Assembly: GCF_021044885.1 (NCBI RefSeq)
Contig: NZ_JAJNOD010000001.1
Location: 186,001-250,000, forward strand
DNA length: 64,000 nt
Reading direction: 5' to 3'
Origin: Microbacterium nymphoidis
GTDB lineage: Bacteria > Actinomycetota > Actinomycetes > Actinomycetales > Microbacteriaceae
In this document: positions 16,447 to 24,780 of the stretch, one piece after another
Position numbering within the stretch: the stretch's first letter is position 1
Layout of the letters: each line of letters begins with the position of its first letter
Translations under genes and position numbers: made by a program
Notes under the pieces: model-generated
Database searches by the model: none
What the model was told of the DNA's origin: nothing
Seen by the model: only the letters and a program-made list of their open reading frames with translations

Positions 16447-16671
16447 TCAGGCCACGAATCCGACGCGGCGCGACTCCTCGGTGCCGATCTCGATGTACGC
16501 GAGCGACGCCGTGGGAACGATGTAGGCGTTGCCCTTGTCGTCGGTGAAGTTCACGGACGCGGCCTTCGACTCCAACGCCTCGGAGACGGCGCTTCGCACG
16601 TCGTCCGCAGACTGGGAGGTTTCGAAGCTGAGCTCGCGACCGATGTTGGCGATGCCGATGCGGATCTCCAC
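16447..16671 (-). CDS. DUF3107 small protein
   Basis: 74 residues beginning VEIRIGIANIGRELSFE from GTG, the conserved start of the actinobacterial DUF3107 family (Rv3208A/TB9.4, from memory). The GTG is preceded by AGGAAGGA at good spacing, which decides the start against an upstream ATG at 16773. It ends in an ATP/ribosome-independent-looking small alpha-beta fold with no membrane segment. Function unknown. First gene of a pair with the small membrane protein. Confidence 0.88.
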   Translation of the reverse strand: MEIRIGIANIGRELSFETSQSADDVRSAVSEALESKAASVNFTDDKGNAYIVPTASLAYIEIGTEESRRVGFVA

Positions 16672-16805
16672 GTTGTGTCCTTCCTCTGCCCCGGAAGGGG
16701 CGAACATCCACAGCCTATGGCACCGGTCGGATGTCGCGTCGCGTGCACGCTCAGGGCGAACGCGTCCGAGCACGGCACCCGGGCGGTGGTGTCCGAGCCT
16801 CCCGC

Positions 16806-16811
16806 TAGCGT
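16806..16811 (+). promoter_or_regulatory. -10-like element of adnA
   Basis: TAGCGT, then GGTGAC and the ATG at 16818. It would drive adnA and adnB. Confidence 0.5.
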
Positions 16812-16817
16812 GGTGAC

Positions 16818-19800
16818 ATGAGCACGGACACCTCCACGACGCCGGCGCGCCCGGCGGCGGCTCTCGAGCTGGATCCTCGCCAGAGTGCAGTGGTGGCGCT
16901 GCCGGCCGATGCCGATGCCGTGGTGATCGGTGCTCCCGGTACCGGCAAGACGGCGACTCTCCTCGAACGTGCCCGTCGGCTGCTCGCCACGGGGGAGCGA
17001 GGCACGGACGAAGTCCTGGTGCTCACGCCGTCGCGCCTCACCGCCACCCGTCTGCGCGATGAGCTCGGGTTGTCCGTCGGTCGCGCGACGCCGGGTGCCC
17101 TGGCCCGATCCCTCGGGTCGCTCGCCTTCCAGATCGTCCGCGCCGCCATGGTCAGAGACGGCCGCCCCGCGCCGCAGCTGCTCACCGGCGCCGACCAGGA
17201 CCGCATCGTGGCCGATCTGCTGCATGGAGACGAGCAGGATGCGCAGGAGGGCGTGCGTCCCCAGCGCTGGCCCGGGGAACTTCCTGCCGCAGCCCGCAAC
17301 GCGAAGGCGTTCCGTTCGGAGCTGCGCACGCTGATCGACGAGTGCACGGAGCTCGGCCTCGCACCGGACGAACTGTCGGTGCTGGGCGAACGATGGGGGA
17401 GGCCGGTGTGGACGGCTGCCGCGGGGTTCATCGCGGACTATCGCGATGTGACGGCCCGCATGCGCGCTGCCCATCGTGATGCGGCCGACCTGCTGGCCGA
17501 GGCCGCAGCGATCGTGCGCGCCGCGCCTGCGGGATCCGCCGCGCTGGCGGCGCTCGGTCCCGTCGCCCGGCTGAAGACGGTGCTGATCGACGATGCCCAG
17601 GAACTCACCCGGGGCGCCATCGGCCTGATCGAGGCACTCCGCTCTCGAGGGGTCTCCGTGGTCGCGTTCGGCGATCCCGACATCGGATCGGGTGCGTTTC
17701 GCGGTGTCACACCCGAGCTGTTCGCGCAGCTGGCCGCTCTGCTCGGCGACGTCCACGTCCTCGACGAGCCTCACCGCGCGACACCGGCCATCTCCCGGCT
17801 GATCCGCACGATCACCCAGGCGATTGGCGTGGGCGGACGAGTCGAGCACCGTCGGGCCCCGGGCGACGAGCTCGCAGATGATCGAGTCGGCGCGCTCATC
17901 GCGGCCAGCCCCTACGAAGAAGCCGATGCGATCGCCCGCACGCTCCGTGACTGGCATCTGGTCCGCGGGGTGGAGTGGGCCCGCATGGCGGTGATCGCTC
18001 ACGACACCCGCCAGGTCGCGTCGCTGGAGACGGAGCTGGCCGCGCGCGAGGTGCCGACCCGCGCGGCGGGCGTGCAACGCCCACTCGGACGCGAGGTGGT
18101 CGTCCGCCAGCTTCTCGAAGTGCTGGAACTCGGCATCCAGGCCCCGCAAGAACGTGATCCGGAGGCGCTCGCGGGCGCGTTGCTGTCACCCTTCGGCGGT
18201 CTCGACGCGGTGGGGCTGCGTCGTCTGCGCGCAGCGCTGCGGCATCGGGAACTCGCGGCGGGGGGAACCACGGCAGCGGGGGAGCTGCTGCGGTCGGCCT
18301 TCGAGCATCCGCTCGAGTTCGGGCTGCTGGAGGGAGCTGAGGCATCCGCGGCGGAGCGGCTCGCGACTACGCTCGCGCGCGTGGCCGAGGCACATCAGCG
18401 CGGCGAGACGGTGCACGAGCTGCTGTGGCTGATCTGGGACCGTTCGCGTCGAGCCGGTGAGCGTCTGGCGGATGCCTGGCGGCGCATCGCCACCACCCCG
18501 GGACCCTTCGCCGCCGAGACCGGGCGCGCGCTCGATGCACTGGTGGCGTTGTTCGAGGCCGCGAAGCGTGCGGTGGAGCGCGGCACGGACGCCGACCCGG
18601 CCGCCTTCATCCGCAACCTGCTTGGCAGCGATGTGCCCGAAGACACCCTGGCGTCACCGGAGAGCGCGCAGACGGTGGCCGTCATGACCCCGGCCACCGC
18701 ACTTGGCACGGAGTTCGACGCGGTCGTCATCGCGGGGGTGCAGGAGGGTGTCTGGCCGAACGTTCGTCTGCGCGGCGGCCTGCTGGACAGCTGGCTGCTG
18801 GCGGACGCGGTCGTCGCCAGCCGCGCCGGCGACTCCTCGACGGCCGCGCCTCCCGTCTCGGAACGACGGCGCTGGGCGCTGCATGACGAACTGCGGTTGT
18901 TCGTCCGCGCCGTCTCACGGGCGCGGACGCACCTGCTCGTCACGGCCGTGGATGACGACGACACCGGCCCCAGCGCCCTGTTCGGATTCCTGCCGGAGCC
19001 GGGCCGCACCGACGACGATCGAGCGGGAGGCCATCCACTCACGCTCCGGGGCCTGGTCGCGCGCTATCGACGTGACCTCACGTCCGTGACCACCCCCGCG
19101 GCGCAGCGCATCGCCGCCGCGGGGCAGCTGGGCGCCCTCGCGGCAGCGGGCGTGCCCGGCGCGTCGCCCGCGCAATGGTACGGACTCCTCCCCGCGTCGA
19201 GCTCGGCGCCGCTGCGCGATCCGGATCAGGCACCCATCCCGGTATCGCCGTCGCGCATGGAGAACTTCGAGACGTGTGGCGTGGACTGGGCCATCCGGTC
19301 GCTCGGCGGCGACACGCGAACCTCCTCGAAAGGCCTCGGCACCATCCTGCACGCCGCCATGGAGGAGGTGGCCGACGGCGATCTCGCCGAGTTGCAGCGC
19401 GTGGTGGATGAGAGGTGGGGCGAGCTTGAGTTCGAGGCGGAGTGGCTCTCCGTCAAGGAGCGGCGATGGGCCCGCACGCTGGTCGAACGACTGCACCTGT
19501 ATCTGCAGCGCTTCCGCGCTCTCGGAGCGCAGCGCGTCGGGGCTGAGGCGCCGTTCGAGCTGGCGATCCCGCTCGACGAGGAGGCAGGCACGGAGCATGT
19601 GATCGTGCGGCCCCTCGATGCAGAACGGCCGGCGCTGCCGGAGGGCATCCCGTATGCGCTGCTGCGGGGCAGCATCGACCGCGTGGAGGTGTACCCGCCG
19701 GGTGCGGGCGAGGACATCCCGCAGGATCCGGATCGTCCGGACGCCGCGCGCGCCATCGTGGTGGACCTCAAGACGGGCCGCAGCGAGAGCCGGGTGCGCA

Positions 19801-20120
19801 ACGAGCTGGTCGAGGACGATGCGCAGCTGGCCGCCTATCAGCTCGCGGTGGGCGCCGGTGCCATTCCGGGAGCCCACCCCGATGAGGCGGCGGGGGCCCG
19901 ACTGCTCGTGCTCAGCCAGACGCTCAAGGGCACACATTGGCGCGTCGCGCACCAGGCCCCGCTCGGTCCCGAGACCGCGGATGCCTTCGTGCAACGCGTG
20001 ATCACCGATGCCCGCGGCATGGCCTCGTCAGCGTTCACTGCCAACATCGATCAGCACTGCCGAGTCGATCGTTTCGCGATCTGCGGCATCCACACGGTCA
20101 AGGCGGTGAGCGCCTCATGA
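16818..20120 (+). CDS. adnA: AdnA-like UvrD/RecB-family helicase-nuclease subunit
   Basis: 1100 residues. An N-terminal SF1A motor has Walker A GAPGTGKTAT (about 38), but Walker B reads VLIDDAQEL: the catalytic Glu of DE-x-Q is Asp. Other motifs (VRAVSRARTH near 700, motif VI-like) are recognisable. The C-terminal PD-(D/E)xK nuclease carries IVVDLKTGRSES and QLAAYQLAV (about 975-1020). AdnA pairs with AdnB to resect double-strand breaks. The ATGA overlap with the next gene and the upstream position agree with adnA in mycobacteria. The cysteines near the nuclease (ETCGVDW; HC then C seven residues on) look like an incomplete Fe-S staple. Confidence 0.85.
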   Translation: MSTDTSTTPARPAAALELDPRQSAVVALPADADAVVIGAPGTGKTATLLERARRLLATGERGTDEVLVLTPSRLTATRLRDELGLSVGRATPGALARSLGSLAFQIVRAAMVRDGRPAPQLLTGADQDRIVADLLHGDEQDAQEGVRPQRWPGELPAAARNAKAFRSELRTLIDECTELGLAPDELSVLGERWGRPVWTAAAGFIADYRDVTARMRAAHRDAADLLAEAAAIVRAAPAGSAALAALGPVARLKTVLIDDAQELTRGAIGLIEALRSRGVSVVAFGDPDIGSGAFRGVTPELFAQLAALLGDVHVLDEPHRATPAISRLIRTITQAIGVGGRVEHRRAPGDELADDRVGALIAASPYEEADAIARTLRDWHLVRGVEWARMAVIAHDTRQVASLETELAAREVPTRAAGVQRPLGREVVVRQLLEVLELGIQAPQERDPEALAGALLSPFGGLDAVGLRRLRAALRHRELAAGGTTAAGELLRSAFEHPLEFGLLEGAEASAAERLATTLARVAEAHQRGETVHELLWLIWDRSRRAGERLADAWRRIATTPGPFAAETGRALDALVALFEAAKRAVERGTDADPAAFIRNLLGSDVPEDTLASPESAQTVAVMTPATALGTEFDAVVIAGVQEGVWPNVRLRGGLLDSWLLADAVVASRAGDSSTAAPPVSERRRWALHDELRLFVRAVSRARTHLLVTAVDDDDTGPSALFGFLPEPGRTDDDRAGGHPLTLRGLVARYRRDLTSVTTPAAQRIAAAGQLGALAAAGVPGASPAQWYGLLPASSSAPLRDPDQAPIPVSPSRMENFETCGVDWAIRSLGGDTRTSSKGLGTILHAAMEEVADGDLAELQRVVDERWGELEFEAEWLSVKERRWARTLVERLHLYLQRFRALGAQRVGAEAPFELAIPLDEEAGTEHVIVRPLDAERPALPEGIPYALLRGSIDRVEVYPPGAGEDIPQDPDRPDAARAIVVDLKTGRSESRVRNELVEDDAQLAAYQLAVGAGAIPGAHPDEAAGARLLVLSQTLKGTHWRVAHQAPLGPETADAFVQRVITDARGMASSAFTANIDQHCRVDRFAICGIHTVKAVSAS

Positions 20121-23100
20121 CGCACCGGGACGCTCCAGCCGGTACCGGCTGGCCGGGGGGCCGGGGGCTATCCGCGGCCACGATCGCCGCGGCCCTGGGC
20201 CTTCCCACACCGACACCGGCGCAGCAGGAGGTGATCGAGGCGCCTCCCGCTCCGGCGCTCGTGGTGGCCGGCGCCGGATCGGGAAAGACCGAGACCATGG
20301 CCGGCCGCGTGGTGTGGCTCGTCGCCAACGGCCACGTGAGCCGAGACGAGGTCCTGGGCCTCACCTTCACGCGCAAGGCCGCAGGTGAGCTGGCGGAGCG
20401 CATCATGACGCGCCTTCACCGTATCGACGCGTTCGGCCGCCGCGGTCTGCTGCCGCATCTCGAGGAGATCATCGCAACGGGAGTGCTCGCCCAGACGCCT
20501 GCGGACGAGCTGCCCGCCCTCCTGGACCGATTGGCGCGGCGGTATGGCGCTGAGGGAAGCAGTGCGGGCAATTCGATCACCGGTGATGAGCTGCTGCGGC
20601 CGCGAGTGGCCACGTACAACGCCTTCGCGGATGCGATCGTCCGCGAACACGCGGCGCGAATCGGACGCGACGCGGAGGCGTCGTTGCTCAGCCAATCCGG
20701 TTCCTGGCTGCTGGCTCGCTCCGTCGTCATCCGCAGTGCCGATCCGCGGCTCGCGGATCGCGACAACGCACTGTCCACCATGATCGATGCGGTGCAGAAG
20801 CTCGCCGGCGACGCGCTGGACAACCGAGCCGACCTGGACGAAGTCGCGGCATACGGCACCGCGTTCGCGGATCGACTGGAGCCGTACATCAAGACGGACG
20901 TCACGCCCGCCAACACGGAGAACGCCTGGGCCGCCGGTCGCGGACTGCCGATTATCGCCGGCCTCGCGCAGGACTACGCTCTCGCGAAGCAGGCCCAGGG
21001 AGTGCTGGATTTCGCCGATCAGGTGTCGGGTGCGCTGGAGATCATCGAGACGAGTCCGCAGATCGCGGCCGAACTGCGAGATCAGTACCGGGTCGTGCTG
21101 CTGGATGAGTACCAGGACACCTCCGTCCTGCAGACCCAGCTGCTGTCCTCGATCTTCCGGGATCACGCGGTGATGGCCGTCGGCGATCCGCATCAGTCGA
21201 TCTACGGCTGGCGCGGTGCGAGCGCCGACAATCTGGACGCGTTCGCATCGGCCTTCTCGCGCGAGGTCGCGCACCACACCTACGAACTGATGATCAGCTG
21301 GCGCAACGACGTCTCGATCCTGGCGTCGGCCAACGCCCTGCTCGGCCCCCTGCGTGGGCCCGGCCGTCTCGAGGTCGGCGAACTGCAACCGCGCCCCGGA
21401 GCCGATGACGGGATCGTCGACCACGTCTGGGCCGAGACGATCGACGACGAGGCCGACGCGGTGGCGGAATGGTTCGCGCGGGTGCGCGCGGAGCACGGTG
21501 CCGCAGCGGGCGAGCGCGAGCACACCGGCGCGATCCTGTTTCGCGCCAAGAAGCACATGCAGCTGTTCGCCGACGCGCTCGACAGGCGAGGAATCCCGCA
21601 CCGCATCCTCGGCCTCGGCGGGTTGCTCTCCACACCGGAGGTCACCGACGTGGTGGCGGCGCTGCGCGTAGTGCACGATCCCGCAGCGGGCTCATCCCTC
21701 ATCCGCCTCCTCGTCGGGCCACGCTTCGCGATCGGCGTGGCCGACATGGCCGCGCTGCACGCCCTCGCCACGACTTTGTCGCGGCGCGGTGCAGATGGCA
21801 CCCGGTTCTCGGAGGAGATGCTGGCGCGACTGCGGGGATCTGCGGGCGCCGATGAGCAGCTGTCGATCATCGACGCTCTGGATGTCATCCGCTCCCTGCG
21901 TGCCGACCATCCGCTGCTCTCCGAGTTCACCGCGTCGGGACGAGAACGTCTGCGGGAAGCGGGGGAGATGTTCGATCGGCTCCGGCGCTCCAGCGGGCAG
22001 TCCGCCCCGGAACTCATCCGCCTGATCGAGTCGGAGCTCCGACTGGACGTCGAACTGGCAGCGAACGAGTCCCGCGGCCCGGCGCGCATCGCGTCCACGC
22101 AGCTCCGCGCGTTCGGCGACGAGGTGCGCGCGTTCCTCGACGCCGACGAGCGCGGCACGATCGGCAGCCTCCTCGCCTGGCTTGCCCACGCGGAGGACAC
22201 CGACGAGCTCATGCCGCGACCGGAGCCGCCGCAGCCGGGCGTGGTCCAGCTCCTCACCATTCACGGCGCGAAGGGGCTGGAGTGGGATGCCGCAGCCGTC
22301 GTGCGCCTCGTGGAGGACGAGCTGCCGAAGAGTCCCCGCACCACCATGGGGTGGCTCTCTCTGGGGACGCTGCCCTTCGATTTCCGCGGTGACAGGGACG
22401 CCCTTCCTGAACTCGTGATCCCGACCGGCGAGGGCACGACGCGCACACAGATCAACAGGGCGATCGATGACTTCAAGAAGGCGAACAAGGCATATCAGGA
22501 GGAGGAAGAGCGCCGCCTGGCCTACGTCGCCGTCACCCGTGCCCGCTCACGCCTGCTGCTCACGGGTGCCGCGTGGGGCGGTCAGACGCGCGCTCGCGTG
22601 CCGAGCCGCTATCTGCAGACGATGCTGCAGGCCATCGGCGCCGACGAACTGCCGACGCAACGTGCTGAAGGCGAGAACCCCGTGCAGCACGGTGGCCGCA
22701 CGATGTCGTGGCCGCTGGACGCTCTCGGGGGCAGGCGGGCCGTCGTCGAGGAGGCAGCGGCTCTCGTGGCAGCCACCCCTCCGGCGCAGCCCTCTCCCGA
22801 GCTCGCCCGGCTCCTTCGTGAGCGCGAACTGCGTGCTCTGATCCCGGTGGCCCCGGCTCCGACACGCATTCCGGCGTCGATGTTCAAGGACTACGTCACG
22901 GGCTTCCGGCGCACGACGGACGCTCTCGTGCGGCCGCTGCCCGAGCGCCCCTATCCGCAGACCCGGATCGGCACGGACTTCCACGCCTGGATCGAGCACC
23001 TCTACGAGATGGTGGGGTCTGGCACCTCGCTGGACGACACACTGTGGGAGAGCGACGACGAGTACGCGGGCGACAGCGTGCTGGTCGCGGCGCCCGATCA

Positions 23101-23632
23101 CGTCGGCTTCGACGCTGATCCGCCCGAGGCCGTTGTGGAGGCACCCGACGCCGAGGCGGAGCACGATTCGGAACTCGCCCGCCACCAGCGCAACTTCCTC
23201 CGCTCGGAATGGGCGGGGCTGCGACCGCTGGAAGTCGAGAGCGAGGTGAACTATGTGATGCGCACCCCGGCCGGCGGAGAGCACATCATGATCTGCAAGC
23301 TCGACGCGGTGTTCCGGCGTGAGGACCGTGGCGGGCGCATCGAGATCGTGGACTGGAAGACCGGGCGACCCCCGGCTACGCCGCGTGAGCGCCAGGAGCG
23401 CCTGCTGCAGCTGGCACACTACCGGGTGGCCTACCACCACGCGCGGGGCATTCCGCTCGAAGACATCGATGTCGCGCTGTTCTACGTCGGTCACGATCTG
23501 GTGCTGCGCCCCGAACAGGTCTACACCGAGGAGGAACTCGCGGTGCTGTGGGACGAGGCCGCCGCCGCGTCCGCCGACGGCAGCGCCGCGTCCGCCGGCA
23601 CGGGGGTGTCAGACGGTATCGCCGTGTCCTGA
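20117..23632 (+). CDS. adnB: AdnB-like UvrD/RecB-family helicase-nuclease subunit
   Basis: 1171 residues, ATG inside the adnA stop. It keeps a full motor: GAGSGKTETMAGR (about 54), LTFTRKAAGELAERI, VVLLDEYQDTS, GDPHQSIYGWRGA, LTIHGAKGLEWD and LAYVAVTRARSRLLL. The nuclease domain near the C-terminus has IEIVDWKTGRPP and QLAHYRVAY. So this is the active lead motor of the AdnAB resection machine. The last 25 residues (ASADGSAASAGTGVSDGIAVS) lie beyond the nuclease and are the first units of an 18-bp array that continues after the stop in another frame. Confidence 0.88.
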   Translation: MTHRDAPAGTGWPGGRGLSAATIAAALGLPTPTPAQQEVIEAPPAPALVVAGAGSGKTETMAGRVVWLVANGHVSRDEVLGLTFTRKAAGELAERIMTRLHRIDAFGRRGLLPHLEEIIATGVLAQTPADELPALLDRLARRYGAEGSSAGNSITGDELLRPRVATYNAFADAIVREHAARIGRDAEASLLSQSGSWLLARSVVIRSADPRLADRDNALSTMIDAVQKLAGDALDNRADLDEVAAYGTAFADRLEPYIKTDVTPANTENAWAAGRGLPIIAGLAQDYALAKQAQGVLDFADQVSGALEIIETSPQIAAELRDQYRVVLLDEYQDTSVLQTQLLSSIFRDHAVMAVGDPHQSIYGWRGASADNLDAFASAFSREVAHHTYELMISWRNDVSILASANALLGPLRGPGRLEVGELQPRPGADDGIVDHVWAETIDDEADAVAEWFARVRAEHGAAAGEREHTGAILFRAKKHMQLFADALDRRGIPHRILGLGGLLSTPEVTDVVAALRVVHDPAAGSSLIRLLVGPRFAIGVADMAALHALATTLSRRGADGTRFSEEMLARLRGSAGADEQLSIIDALDVIRSLRADHPLLSEFTASGRERLREAGEMFDRLRRSSGQSAPELIRLIESELRLDVELAANESRGPARIASTQLRAFGDEVRAFLDADERGTIGSLLAWLAHAEDTDELMPRPEPPQPGVVQLLTIHGAKGLEWDAAAVVRLVEDELPKSPRTTMGWLSLGTLPFDFRGDRDALPELVIPTGEGTTRTQINRAIDDFKKANKAYQEEEERRLAYVAVTRARSRLLLTGAAWGGQTRARVPSRYLQTMLQAIGADELPTQRAEGENPVQHGGRTMSWPLDALGGRRAVVEEAAALVAATPPAQPSPELARLLRERELRALIPVAPAPTRIPASMFKDYVTGFRRTTDALVRPLPERPYPQTRIGTDFHAWIEHLYEMVGSGTSLDDTLWESDDEYAGDSVLVAAPDHVGFDADPPEAVVEAPDAEAEHDSELARHQRNFLRSEWAGLRPLEVESEVNYVMRTPAGGEHIMICKLDAVFRREDRGGRIEIVDWKTGRPPATPRERQERLLQLAHYRVAYHHARGIPLEDIDVALFYVGHDLVLRPEQVYTEEELAVLWDEAAAASADGSAASAGTGVSDGIAVS

Positions 23633-24262
23633 CGGCACCGGCGCGACTGACGGCACCGGCGGGACTGATGGCACCGGTGCTTCTGATGGCACCTGCGCGT
23701 CTGTTGGCACCGGCGCGTCTGTTGGCACCGGTGCTTCTGATGGCACGGTTCCCTCTCCGGAATCGCCGCGTCTTGGCGGCACCGGCGCGACTGATGACAC
23801 CGACGTCTCCGCCGGGATCGTCGTGCCTGTTGGGACGGGCGCATCTGACGGCACGAGTGCGTCTGATGGCACGTGCGCGTCGGATTTCACCAGCGCGTGC
23901 GCTTGCATGGCCGTGTCTTGACGGCACCGGCGCGACTGATGACACCGACATCTCCACCGGGATCGTCGTGTCTGATGGCACGGGTGTGGCTGATGCCACG
24001 GGGGGTCCGCCGGCATCGCTGTGTCTCGACGGCACTGGCGTGTCTGACAGCACCGTCCCATCCGCTGGCATCGCAGTCTCTGACAGCGCCGACATCTCTG
24101 CCAGCGCCGACATCTCTGACAGCGCCGACATCTCTGACAGCCTCGGCGTCTCTGGCGGCATCGCAATGTCCGATGGCACGCCGGCCCTCGCTGACGGCAC
24201 GGCAACCTTCACCGATGGCGCCGCAGCCTCTGCTGACGGGACCGCGACTGCTGACGACAGCA
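23577..24262. repeat. degenerate 18-bp tandem array at and beyond the adnB 3' end
   Basis: Consensus GGCACCGGCGCGTCTGAT, read on the plus strand as Gly-Thr-Gly-Ala-Ser-Asp. More than twenty degenerate units, some grouped into 36-54-bp blocks. Cleanest run: three AGCGCCGACATCTCTGAC-type units at 24085-24138 (one mismatch). The same hexapeptide is encoded in three successive frames: adnB frame to its TGA (23630-23632), +1 frame to a TGA at 23919-23921, then +1 again. Both changes occur at GTGTCYTGACGGCACC. The minus strand would read SDAPVP repeats with matching frame changes. No spacers, so not CRISPR. 24263-24440 holds nothing I recognise. Confidence 0.85.
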
Positions 24263-24440
24263 TCTTCCCGGGCGACGTCCCCGCCGCGCGCATCGGCAGG
24301 GCCGCGCCGGTCCTGGAGAACGCGGAAGTGACCGCCGGGCACCGATCAGGCGGACTCGGGAACGCGACGTCCCGGGGCGCGTCGCGACGGCGCGCGACTC
24401 GTCGGCAGGCGTACGCCGAGATCACGGTGAGGCCGTGCGG

Positions 24441-24780
24441 CGCTGGGACGACAGGACGTCCGCGCTCTCGCCGAGGTCAGTCTTCTTGTGCCCAGCGGCG
24501 GAAGGCGGCACGTTCCGTCTCCTCCAGATCGCGCGACACGCGGCTGGCGGTGTCGGCCGGCAGGACGTCCGCGCTCTCGCCGAGGTCAGTCTTCTTGTGC
24601 CCAGCGGCGGAAGGCGGCACGTTCCGTCTCCTCCAGATCGCGCGACACGCGGCTGGCGGCGCCGGGACGACAGGACGCCCGCGCTCTCGCCGAGGTCAGT
24701 CCTCTTGCGCCCAGCGGCGGAAGGCCGCCTGGGCGGCGCGTTCCGCCTCCTCCAGATCGCGCGACACGCGGTCGGCGGCG
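24441..24780. repeat. three tandem copies of the phosphotransferase gene's 3' end
   Basis: Units of about 110, 110 and 119 bp begin near 24441, 24550 and 24660. Each carries the reverse-strand gene end with its stop (TCA on the plus strand at 24477, 24586 and 24696) plus about 36 bp of downstream DNA. Copies one and two encode LEETERAAFRRWAQED; the working gene encodes LEEAERAAQAAFRRWAQED, nine bp longer. Copies one and two are nearly identical to each other, suggesting recent duplication. Confidence 0.9.

Noticed and set aside
16672..16773. 34-residue N-terminal extension of the DUF3107 protein
   Set aside because: A good Shine-Dalgarno sequence sits directly before the GTG at 16671, and the family begins there.
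23577..24262. CRISPR array
   Set aside because: The 18-bp units are directly adjacent with no unique spacers, and there are no cas genes.
23376..24425. 349-codon minus-strand frame with SDAPVP-type repeats
   Set aside because: It overlaps adnB coding sequence and shows the same frame breaks as the plus strand; there is no ribosome site. I cannot exclude it fully.
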